From NCBI GenBank assembly GCA_023387245.1, contig JAEWIH010000019.1:1-9586 (forward strand): a DNA stretch of 9,586 bases, read 5' to 3'. Under the pieces are notes generated by a model. The model made no database searches and was not told where the DNA came from. It saw only the letters and a program-made list of their open reading frames with translations. A program made the position numbers and the translations under genes. This DNA comes from Bacillota bacterium (GTDB taxonomy: Bacteria; Bacillota_I; Bacilli_A; Erysipelotrichales; Erysipelotrichaceae). This document shows, one piece after another, positions 1 to 7,588 of the stretch (positions are counted from its first letter, which is position 1; each line of letters opens with the position of its first letter).

Positions 1-1755
1 ACGCTCACAATCACCAGCACCAATATCTGCAATCGGACCATTATAAACAACCTCACCACCAAAAGCACCAGCACCAGGACCAATATCAATTAACCAATCA
101 GCCTCCATCATCGTCTCTTCATCATGCTCAACAACAACCACACTATTACCCAAATCACGCATTTTCTTTAAAGCCGAAATTAACTTAGCATTATCAGATT
201 GATGTAACCCTATCGAAGGCTCATCCAATACATATAAAACGCCAGTCAACTGAGCACCAAGTTGATTAGCCAACCTAATTCGCTGAGCCTCACCACCCGA
301 CAAACTACTAGCCAAGCGATCTAGTGTCAAATAGCCTAATCCAACATTATCCAAAAAAGTTAATCTATCAATTATTTCCTTCAATAACAATTTAACTATT
401 TGAGACCGCTCTCTACTCAACACCAAACCACTAAAATGCTCTCTCAATTTAGTAATCGGCAATCGACAAACATCAATAATATTAAATTTATCAACATAAA
501 CACTCAAGGCCTGCTCATTAAGTCGCTTACCATTACAAGTCGGACAAACTTGCTCACTCATAAACCCACTAACCCACTCACGATAAAACTCCGACTGACT
601 CTCCTCAAACCTCCGATTAATTAAACTAACAATCCCCTCAATATACTCACTCTTTTCATAAACCGAGCCACCACGAGAAGTAATTTTATACTTAATCGGC
701 TCTAAAGAACCATAAAAAACAATCTCTCTCTCTTTTTTAGTCAATTTTTCAAAAGGTAAATCAATACTTATATCATAATACTCTAATAACTTCGCAAAAA
801 CTTGCCACTCAATATTTAAAGTATTAACCGTATTTTTAAAATAAACAATCGCACCCTCACTAATCGATAGCGACTCATCAGGAATTAATAAACGAACATC
901 AACACTCTTTTTAATCCCAATCCCCCGACAATTAGGACAAGCCCCCAAAGGAGCATTAAAAGAAAATAACCGTGGCTCTAAATAAGCAACATTAAAACCG
1001 CACTCACTACACCCCGACTTAGTAGAAAAACTTAATCTCTCTCCATTTATATCAACCAAAATCAAGCCATTATTTAATTTATTAGCCACCTCTAAAGAAT
1101 CCAATAATCGCCGCTTAAAATCCTCATTAATAATCAAACGATCAACAATAACATTAATATTATGGCGTTTATTTTTATCTAACTCAAACTCCTCCAAAAA
1201 GCCAACAACACCATCAATCTCGCCACGAACAAAGCCATCATTAATCAACTTAGTCAATAAATCTTTATGACTCCCCTTTTTATCCTTAACCATCGGAACC
1301 ATAACCATCACTCTCGACCCCTGATCATAGCAACATACTTTAGCACCAATTTGATTAATCGTCACCGAAGAAATTAAACAATGATGATTTGGGCAATAAA
1401 CATCACCAACTCGAGCATATAACAAACGTAAATAATCATAAATTTCTGTCACAGTACCAACCGTAGAACGCGGATTATTCGAAGTCGTCTTTTGATCAAT
1501 CGCAATCGAAGGAGACAAATTCTCAATCCGATCAACATCTGGTTTTTCAAAATTGCCCAAAAACTGCCGAGCATACGAACTCAAAGACTCCATATATCTT
1601 CTCTGACCCTCAGCATATAAAGTATCAAAAGCTAAAGTCGTTTTACCACTCCCACTCAAGCCACTCATAACAACTAATTTATGCTTAGGAAAAGATAAAC
1701 TAACACTCTTTAAATTATTTTGCCTAGCATTAACAATTTTAATCATATTATTCAT
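1..1755 (-). CDS. uvrA: UvrA, excinuclease ABC subunit A (N-terminal 585 residues; 3' end outside window)
   Basis: UvrA is the dimeric ATPase that scans DNA and loads UvrB at lesions in nucleotide excision repair. The frame is open from the start to the window edge. Visible are a Walker A (GLSGSGKT, Lys38), the conserved UvrA stretch around FDTLYAEGQRRY, a zinc module with Cys249/Cys252 and Cys273/Cys276, a second CPTC motif near KRLNEQ, the ABC signature LSGGE at 485-489, a Walker B ending in Asp511-Glu512, and the switch His544 in VEHDEE. This covers the first nucleotide-binding half of a protein usually about 940 residues long; the second half lies beyond base 1. ATGs occur at 1758, 1755 and 1746. 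I chose 1755 because a GGAGGG site lies 6 nt upstream, and it overlaps the uvrB stop by one base (TGATG). Codon use is richer in G-ending codons than in its neighbours. Nothing suggests a pseudogene. Confidence 0.97.
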   Translation of the reverse strand, partial: MNNMIKIVNARQNNLKSVSLSFPKHKLVVMSGLSGSGKTTLAFDTLYAEGQRRYMESLSSYARQFLGNFEKPDVDRIENLSPSIAIDQKTTSNNPRSTVGTVTEIYDYLRLLYARVGDVYCPNHHCLISSVTINQIGAKVCCYDQGSRVMVMVPMVKDKKGSHKDLLTKLINDGFVRGEIDGVVGFLEEFELDKNKRHNINVIVDRLIINEDFKRRLLDSLEVANKLNNGLILVDINGERLSFSTKSGCSECGFNVAYLEPRLFSFNAPLGACPNCRGIGIKKSVDVRLLIPDESLSISEGAIVYFKNTVNTLNIEWQVFAKLLEYYDISIDLPFEKLTKKEREIVFYGSLEPIKYKITSRGGSVYEKSEYIEGIVSLINRRFEESQSEFYREWVSGFMSEQVCPTCNGKRLNEQALSVYVDKFNIIDVCRLPITKLREHFSGLVLSRERSQIVKLLLKEIIDRLTFLDNVGLGYLTLDRLASSLSGGEAQRIRLANQLGAQLTGVLYVLDEPSIGLHQSDNAKLISALKKMRDLGNSVVVVEHDEETMMEADWLIDIGPGAGAFGGEVVYNGPIADIGAGDCER

Positions 1756-3707
1756 CATTTACCCTCCAACTCATATAACAAATCACGATAATAAGCCGCC
1801 ATCTCAAAATCCAAATCTTTGGCAGCAGCCAACATCATCTCTCGTAAAGAGTCAATATTTAACACTTGATTTTTTTGTCTCTTATCTTTCTTTGCGGAAG
1901 AATTAATAGTATAAAGTGAATCAGGAATCTTTTTATAAATAGTTTTTGGCACTATATTATTTTTTAAATTATGAGCCTCTTGTATACTTCTTCTCCTCTT
2001 AGTCTCAGCAATTGTTTTAATCATGGCATCTGAATACTCATCAGCATATAAAATCGCCATTCCATTCGCATTTCTCGCCACTCTACCAATCATCTGAATT
2101 AATGAACGATAACTTCTAAACAAACCACTAACACTAGCATCTAAAATCGCAATTAAACTAACCTCAGGCAAATCGATACCCTCACGCAATAAATTAATCC
2201 CAACCAAAACATCAATCTCGCCTAAACGCAATCTTCTCAAAGTCTCTAAACGATCTAAAGTTTTAACCTCATGCTGAATATAATCAACTTTTATATCATA
2301 TTCTCTAAAATAATTAACCAATGACATCATCATATCACTAGACAATGTAGTAACAATTACTCTTTCATTCAAAGCGATCCTCTTTTTAATCTCAAGCATT
2401 AAATCATCAATTTGATTTAAAGTCGGTCTAACCTCAATCTTTGGATCAAGCAATCCAGTCGGCCGAATAATTTGTTCAACCACTTGATTATTAACTAAAT
2501 TTAGCTCATATTCAGCAGGTGTAGCCGAAACATAAATAACTTGATCAAGTACTTTTTCAAATTCAGAAAATGTCATCGGACGATTATTTAATGCACTCGG
2601 CAACCTAAACCCATAATCAACTAATGTTTGTTTACGACTTCTATCTCCCTCATACATCCCCCGAATTTGTGGATTTGAAGCATGGGACTCATCAATAATC
2701 ACTAAAAATTTTTCACGAAAATAATCAAATAAGTTATAAGGTCTTTGATCACTAGTCCTACCATCAATATACTGAGCATAATTTTCAATACCAGAACAAT
2801 AACCAATATTCCTCAAAGACTCAACATCATATTCAACTCGCTGTTTTAATCTTTGAGCCTCCAATAATTTATTCTCAGCCTTTAATTTACTCACTACTTC
2901 TTGACACTCTTTTTCAATTAAATCAGCAGCCCGATTTATTTCCGACTGTTCCCTAGCATATTCTTTAGCCGGAAAAATATCATATTCATCAAACTTATTC
3001 AATAATTTATTATTGATATTATCCCATTCACAAATCGACTCAATTTCATCACCAAAAAAACTAACCCTAACAATAAAATCGTCACGATAACCCAAACTAA
3101 TATCAACATTATCGCCCCGAACTCGAAAACATCCGCGTTCTAAACTAATATCATTTCTACTATATTGACAATAAACTAAATCTAGTAGAAATTGATCACG
3201 ATTAATTTGTTGGCCAACTTTAATCGTTTTTTTCATCGCAACAAATAATTCAGGATTTGAACTAGCATATATACAAGCAACCGAACAAACAACTATCGTA
3301 TCTGGTCTTTGTAATAAAGAAATCATTGCTGATAGCCGTAACATTTCTAATTCTTGATTAACCAAAGCCGACTTTTCTATATAAGTATCAGTTTTTGGAA
3401 CATATGCCTCTGGCTGATAAAAATCAAAATTAGAAACAAAATATTCAACTCGATTATATGGAAAAAAGGCTTTTAATTCATTATATAACTGACCAACTAA
3501 TGTCTTATTATGCGCAAAAACCAAGGTTGGCTTATTAACCTTGGAAATTACTTGTGCCATAGTATAAGTTTTACCTGTACCAGTAGCACCTAATAAAACC
3601 TGATGTTTTTTATTTGTTAAAACACCATCAACTAATTTATCAATTGCCTGCCCCTGATCACCAGCCGGCAAAAAATCACTAACTAATTGAAAAACATTAC
3701 TTTTCAT
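1755..3707 (-). CDS. uvrB: UvrB, excinuclease ABC subunit B (650 aa)
   Basis: UvrB is the helicase-like protein that verifies DNA damage after UvrA loading and recruits UvrC for incision. The length is normal (about 650-670 in the family). Seen in order: Walker A GATGTGKT at 40-47, the HNKTL motif at 66-70, the beta-hairpin region at 91-105 ending in YQPEAYVP, DESH at 339-342, YVSATP at 392-397, LVGINLLREG at 501-510, motif VI QMIGRVAR at 538-545, and a C-terminal UVR domain at about 617-650 that normally contacts UvrA or UvrC. The start is fixed by an in-frame TAA two codons upstream. No strong Shine-Dalgarno site is visible, and the ATG lies inside the upstream protease gene with an 11-nt overlap. 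The stop is a tandem TGA TGA. Several near-invariant positions differ from the family: the hairpin reads NFDFY where YYDYY is usual, and other changes fall at residues 202-207 and 525-533. ATPase motifs are intact, so it is probably active. Confidence 0.98.
   Translation of the reverse strand: MKSNVFQLVSDFLPAGDQGQAIDKLVDGVLTNKKHQVLLGATGTGKTYTMAQVISKVNKPTLVFAHNKTLVGQLYNELKAFFPYNRVEYFVSNFDFYQPEAYVPKTDTYIEKSALVNQELEMLRLSAMISLLQRPDTIVVCSVACIYASSNPELFVAMKKTIKVGQQINRDQFLLDLVYCQYSRNDISLERGCFRVRGDNVDISLGYRDDFIVRVSFFGDEIESICEWDNINNKLLNKFDEYDIFPAKEYAREQSEINRAADLIEKECQEVVSKLKAENKLLEAQRLKQRVEYDVESLRNIGYCSGIENYAQYIDGRTSDQRPYNLFDYFREKFLVIIDESHASNPQIRGMYEGDRSRKQTLVDYGFRLPSALNNRPMTFSEFEKVLDQVIYVSATPAEYELNLVNNQVVEQIIRPTGLLDPKIEVRPTLNQIDDLMLEIKKRIALNERVIVTTLSSDMMMSLVNYFREYDIKVDYIQHEVKTLDRLETLRRLRLGEIDVLVGINLLREGIDLPEVSLIAILDASVSGLFRSYRSLIQMIGRVARNANGMAILYADEYSDAMIKTIAETKRRRSIQEAHNLKNNIVPKTIYKKIPDSLYTINSSAKKDKRQKNQVLNIDSLREMMLAAAKDLDFEMAAYYRDLLYELEGK
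1762..1767 (-). promoter_or_regulatory. Shine-Dalgarno site for uvrA (GGAGGG)
   Basis: GGAGGG lies within the last codons of uvrB. It is 3 nt from the ATG at 1758, 6 nt from the ATG at 1755 and 15 nt from the ATG at 1746. The middle ATG has the most usual spacing, which decides the uvrA start. Placement inside uvrB implies translational coupling. Confidence 0.75.
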
Positions 3708-5250
3708 TATTTAAATACTTAACTGCTGCCTTTAATTCTAAATCATAAACATCTTGATTTAAATATTGTTGTGCCATAACTCTAGACAATAGTGTCGATA
3801 CCGTTTTAGAACTTATAACACCATCACTAGTTAATTTTAATTGTTTTTGAAACTCAACTAACGACTCTTTAGTCTTAGTCGAAAAATAACCATCAAAACG
3901 ATCAACACTATAACCTAAATAATCTAGAGCATATTGAACAAAAGTAACAACTTCAGACACCGAATCTTCTTTAATATTTAAACTCTTTAAATCAACTGTA
4001 TTCAATTTTAGTTGTTGCTCAAAAACCGGATGTAATTTCACCGGATAAGTCGGAACAATACCAACCCCATTCACTTTATTGCCCTTAGGAGTTAGCCATT
4101 GAGAATAAGTATATTTTAAAAATGAACCATCATCAAACGGTAACAATGTTTGAGCAACCCCTTTGCCATAAGTCGTTTGTCCAAAAATCGGAATATTTAA
4201 ATTTTCATTTAAGGCAGCTAATAAAACTTCAGAACTAGAAGCGCTATTTTTATTAGCCAACATTACAATTTGATCAAAACCTTTAATGACATTACCCTTA
4301 GAATAACTAGTAGTAATTGAACCATCAACTAATTCTTGTTGAATAATAATTTGATTAGAAGCTAAAAATAAACTCGCAATTTCTTCAACCGCATCCAAAA
4401 AGCCACCACCATTATTTCTAACATCAATAATTAACTTTTTAGCACCCGATTTCAATAAAGAATTCAAATGATTTTTAACTTCATTACCAGTATCTTCACC
4501 AAAACTATTAATTTCCAATAAACCAATATTATCATTAATCATTCTCGAATCAGCTGTCGCATGAATAACATCACGAACAATATTTAAAGTAACTATCGCA
4601 TTATTACGCAAAAACTCAATAGTAACACTCGACCCTTTTTCACCTCTAACTAAATTAGATAATTCATTTGATGACTTAGTACTAACATCAATATTATTAA
4701 CTTTATTAATAATATCACCCGCCATCACCCCAGCCTTAGCAGCCGGTGAATTAGTCAAAACTCTTTGAATAATCGGCTGACCATCAATGACGACATAAAC
4801 AACACCAATTCCACTAAAATTTTGATTAATAGAACCAGTAAAAGAATTATATTCTTCCTTAGTCATATATGAAGTATATTCATCACCATTTTTTTCCAAC
4901 ATACCTTTAATCGCATTATTAATAATTTCTTGTTTTGGATCTTTTAAAGTGCGTGAAAAATACCATTGTGAATTTAAAACGTTATAAATTTTATTAAACT
5001 TTTTTAAATATCCATCATTTTTAACGGGAGCATCAAATAAAGCTGCACTCGCCGCTTTTTTAGCCCCATTATTTAAACCAAAATTATAACTACTAATCCC
5101 AGTAACAATTACTAAAACTAAAAATATTAAACATAAAATAATAATTAACTTTTTACTAAATTGTTTTTTAGGACGATGTTTTTTTAACTTAATAAAAATC
5201 TTTTCATCATTATCATGATCATTAGTAAAAACTTTTTCATCGTTGTTCAT
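3697..5250 (-). CDS. Carboxy-terminal processing protease, S41 family, with PDZ and peptidoglycan-binding domains (517 aa)
   Basis: This is a membrane-anchored serine protease of the CtpA/CtpB type, acting outside the cytoplasmic membrane. It has a charged cytoplasmic N-terminus (1-34), one transmembrane segment at about 35-55, a PDZ domain at about 135-225, and an S41 catalytic domain at about 240-405. The catalytic residues appear to be Ser338 (in NSASSSE), Lys363 (in YGKG) and Gln367. The 25- and 4-residue spacings match the Ser/Lys/Gln triad known for CtpB. A PG_binding_1-type domain follows at about 433-492 (VQYALDYLGY, then FDGYFSTKTKE and FQKQ), so the protease is probably held near the wall. 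Its ATG overlaps the hydrolase stop by one base (TAATG), with AGAGGT 8 nt upstream. Lying between a murein hydrolase and uvrB, it may process the hydrolase or another wall protein; that is inference. It could be named ctpA or ctpB, and the sequence does not decide which. Confidence 0.95.
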   Translation of the reverse strand: MNNDEKVFTNDHDNDEKIFIKLKKHRPKKQFSKKLIIILCLIFLVLVIVTGISSYNFGLNNGAKKAASAALFDAPVKNDGYLKKFNKIYNVLNSQWYFSRTLKDPKQEIINNAIKGMLEKNGDEYTSYMTKEEYNSFTGSINQNFSGIGVVYVVIDGQPIIQRVLTNSPAAKAGVMAGDIINKVNNIDVSTKSSNELSNLVRGEKGSSVTIEFLRNNAIVTLNIVRDVIHATADSRMINDNIGLLEINSFGEDTGNEVKNHLNSLLKSGAKKLIIDVRNNGGGFLDAVEEIASLFLASNQIIIQQELVDGSITTSYSKGNVIKGFDQIVMLANKNSASSSEVLLAALNENLNIPIFGQTTYGKGVAQTLLPFDDGSFLKYTYSQWLTPKGNKVNGVGIVPTYPVKLHPVFEQQLKLNTVDLKSLNIKEDSVSEVVTFVQYALDYLGYSVDRFDGYFSTKTKESLVEFQKQLKLTSDGVISSKTVSTLLSRVMAQQYLNQDVYDLELKAAVKYLNNEK

Positions 5251-6701
5251 TAATAATTACCTCTAACCTTCAATCCATACCAATGTTGAGGATTTTCTCT
5301 ACAAGGAGCAACACCACCTCTAGCCGAACATGTCCAACTCAAATCCATCCATTGACCATTAGGAGTAAAATTCAAATAACCATTCCAACTATCTAAATAT
5401 TCTTTTAAAGATTTAGTACCTAAATAAATAACTTCATGATGTAAATGTGGCCCAGAAGAATTACCACTAGAACCAACAGTACCAAGCAATGTACCAGCAC
5501 TTATTTTTTGACCAGTAGTAACATTAACTTTTTCTAAATGAGCATAAAACAAGCCATATAATTTACCATTCATCGATACAATCGTCATAACTTGATTGCC
5601 ACCCCAATTCTTTTTATAACCACAAGTATTACCAATATAGCCATAAGTAGGGCAACCTGACCAAGCATTAACAACAATTCCTGGTCCTGTAGAAGTAACG
5701 GCAGTTCCTACTCCAGCCGCTAAGTCAACACCATAATGAACACCACCACCCGGATAATACCAAGCACCTGCCGAAACCCAGAAATGTTTAACTGGATATG
5801 ACCAACCACCATTATGAGTAGCTACATCAATACTATCAACATTCGACTTAGAACTAGAACCAACCGATTTTTGTCGTTTTTCATATTCAGCAATTTGTTG
5901 TAGTGACATCGTAACTAATTTCTTTTCATTTTCACTAAATTTAATCGCCGCTTTTTGTGTATTAGCATTTTTGACTAAATCAGCCTCTTGTAATCTAAAC
6001 TCTTTAACCAACTTATCATATTCTGATTTAGCCGATTCATAAGACCGTTTTAATTTTTCAGAATTTTCTCTCTTTTGTTCTACTTGTTGTTTCTTTGATT
6101 CTAAATCTTCTTTTTGTTCTAATAACTGTTTACGCAAAGAAGCCATTTCATCAATTTGGCTTTTATCATGACGATTAATTCGATTTAATAATTCAACTCT
6201 TTTCAACATTTCCGAATAAGAATGACCACCAAAAATAAAAGCAATAGTCGAATTGACATGTAAATCTGCTTGTCGCTTAACTAAACGCTCTTTAATTTTT
6301 AAATCTAATTCATTAATTTGTTGCTCTTTTAAAGTAATATCTAAATTAATTAAATCTATTTGATTATCTAATTCACTAATAGCCCGCCCTAAATCTTCCA
6401 TGTTTTTTTCAGCTGCTATAATTTGATTTTGATATTTCTCAGCTTTATCTAAATTAGATTTTAAATCAGCCCGCGTTACATTTAATTCTTTATTAATTTT
6501 TTTCAATTCAGCAGTTTGTTTAGAAATCTTTTCATCAAGATATTTTTGATATTGCATACAAACTGCTTTATTTTCACTAGTAATTTTATTTGAACACAAT
6601 TTTTTATATTTAGATTCTTCTTGTTCAAAATTAATAGCCAATATCGGTAATGTACTAACTATTAATAAACAAATTATTAAGACAGTAATAATTTTTTTCA
6701 T
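5250..6701 (-). CDS. Secreted coiled-coil murein hydrolase, EnvC-like, with LytM/M23 peptidase domain (483 aa)
   Basis: This is a probable septal peptidoglycan endopeptidase or hydrolase activator that pairs with FtsEX. A signal peptide covers about 1-22 (MKK, a hydrophobic run, then PILA). A long Lys/Glu/Gln-rich coiled coil follows at about 25-277, then a short Ser-rich linker, then an M23 domain at about 300-430. The zinc ligands are present: His322 and Asp326 (HYGVD) and the HLH pair His419/His421, with a further His388 in YAHL. Unlike E. coli EnvC, whose ligands are degenerate, this domain looks catalytically competent. Odd features are an insertion at about 347-369 carrying two cysteines, a Trp-rich tail of about 50 residues after the M23 core with two more, and a pair at Cys36/Cys48. 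The ATG at 6701 has AAGGTG 9 nt upstream and overlaps the ftsX stop by one base. A GTG at 6713 falls within the Shine-Dalgarno site and is unlikely to be the start. Confidence 0.93.
   Translation of the reverse strand: MKKIITVLIICLLIVSTLPILAINFEQEESKYKKLCSNKITSENKAVCMQYQKYLDEKISKQTAELKKINKELNVTRADLKSNLDKAEKYQNQIIAAEKNMEDLGRAISELDNQIDLINLDITLKEQQINELDLKIKERLVKRQADLHVNSTIAFIFGGHSYSEMLKRVELLNRINRHDKSQIDEMASLRKQLLEQKEDLESKKQQVEQKRENSEKLKRSYESAKSEYDKLVKEFRLQEADLVKNANTQKAAIKFSENEKKLVTMSLQQIAEYEKRQKSVGSSSKSNVDSIDVATHNGGWSYPVKHFWVSAGAWYYPGGGVHYGVDLAAGVGTAVTSTGPGIVVNAWSGCPTYGYIGNTCGYKKNWGGNQVMTIVSMNGKLYGLFYAHLEKVNVTTGQKISAGTLLGTVGSSGNSSGPHLHHEVIYLGTKSLKEYLDSWNGYLNFTPNGQWMDLSWTCSARGGVAPCRENPQHWYGLKVRGNY
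5259..5264 (-). promoter_or_regulatory. Shine-Dalgarno site for the S41 protease gene (AGAGGT)
   Basis: AGAGGT sits 8 nt before the ATG at 5250, inside the last codons of the M23 gene. It supports that start and coupling to the upstream gene. Confidence 0.65.
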
Positions 6702-7588
6702 TAACGCACCCACCTTAAATATCTAGTTACGGAAATAAAACTTCCTAAAAAACCAATTATCATTGATAATAATAAAATTACTAGCGAAACATTCAATAAT
6801 AATGGCATTGGCATCGCAATCGGCAAAACATTAAATAATGGTATTGTTGCTGAATTATAATAAAACCATAAATAGGCAAAAATAATTAATGCGATTGGAA
6901 TAATAGCCCCAAAAATACCAATCAAAATTCCTTCTACTAAAAACGGAGAACGAATAAAATGATTAGTCGCACCAACTATCCGCATAATTTCAATCTCTGT
7001 TTGCCTTGAAAAAATAGATAATTTAATCGTATTACTAATTAGAAAAATTGTTAATAAACATAAACTAATTACTAAAATACTACCACCTAAACGAATAAAT
7101 TGTAAAGCATTAACTAAATTAGTTGCCCCTTCACCACCATCTTTAATTTGTTCTACCCAAGTCATACTTTCTAATACGCTTTTTATTTGATTTAAATCAT
7201 TCGCATTTTTAGCCTTAATAACATAGGAATGTAAAAACGGATTTTGATCACCACGCAAATAACTATATTCTTGTCCTTGCTCTTTAATATAATTTTCTAA
7301 CTCAGCATCTTTAGAAATAAATTCAACTTGATTTACAAATTGTAAAGATTCTAGAGTAGTTGTTATTTGATCAATTTCATTTTCATGCTGACGCTTAACA
7401 CTAACCCAAACTTCGATCTCAGCTTCAATAGAACGAGTCATTGATACTATATTATCAGTAACAATTAATACCGATCCTAAAAATAACATCGTAAATACTA
7501 CTACCGCTACCGAACTTAATGTTGTCGCAAAATGTCTAAAAAAACCAATAAACCCTTCTCTTATAGGTCTAAATATGAGTCTTATCAT
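6701..7588 (-). CDS. ftsX: FtsX, cell division ABC transporter permease-like protein (295 aa)
   Basis: FtsX is the membrane partner of FtsE and relays ATP-driven signals to extracellular peptidoglycan hydrolases. There are four transmembrane segments at about 23-45, 168-188, 216-241 and 263-288. The large extracellular loop between the first two (about 46-165) is where hydrolases bind in characterised FtsX proteins. The N-terminus MIRLIFRPIREG and the EIEIMRIVGAT segment before helix 3 are typical of the family. I start it at the ATG at 7588, because GGAGGG lies 7 nt upstream. An ATG at 7594 is only 1 nt from that motif and would add two residues. The gene overlaps the ftsE end by 20 nt. The next gene encodes a coiled-coil hydrolase, its expected partner. 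Confidence 0.96.
   Translation of the reverse strand: MIRLIFRPIREGFIGFFRHFATTLSSVAVVVFTMLFLGSVLIVTDNIVSMTRSIEAEIEVWVSVKRQHENEIDQITTTLESLQFVNQVEFISKDAELENYIKEQGQEYSYLRGDQNPFLHSYVIKAKNANDLNQIKSVLESMTWVEQIKDGGEGATNLVNALQFIRLGGSILVISLCLLTIFLISNTIKLSIFSRQTEIEIMRIVGATNHFIRSPFLVEGILIGIFGAIIPIALIIFAYLWFYYNSATIPLFNVLPIAMPMPLLLNVSLVILLLSMIIGFLGSFISVTRYLRWVR
6711..6716 (-). promoter_or_regulatory. Shine-Dalgarno site for the M23 hydrolase gene (AAGGTG)
   Basis: AAGGTG, continuing as AAGGTGGG, lies 9 nt before the ATG at 6701 (7 nt if the longer form is counted). The competing GTG at 6713 is part of this motif, so the site decides for the ATG. Confidence 0.65.

Noticed and set aside
400..624. A plus-strand open frame of 74 codons with a Thr/Asn/Leu-rich product.
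   Set aside because: It lies wholly opposite uvrA, has the biased composition expected of an antisense shadow, and has no Shine-Dalgarno site or recognisable domain.
1..1755. uvrA as a truncated pseudogene.
   Set aside because: The frame is uninterrupted, all first-half motifs are intact, and it ends only because the window ends.
1743..1757. Possible use of the mollicute code (TGA as Trp), given the AT-rich sequence.
   Set aside because: Trp is encoded by TGG throughout, for example in the M23 domain. The uvrB frame ends at the family length with tandem TGA codons, and RF2, which reads TGA, is encoded here.
6691..6698. Runs of T or A, such as the one in front of the M23 signal peptide, as terminators.
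   Set aside because: They encode Lys-rich or Phe-rich stretches within genes and have no adjoining GC-rich hairpin.
6713..6713. GTG at 6713 as start of the M23 gene, adding four residues.
   Set aside because: It sits inside the AAGGTG ribosome-binding motif and would put non-hydrophobic residues before a typical MKK signal-peptide start.
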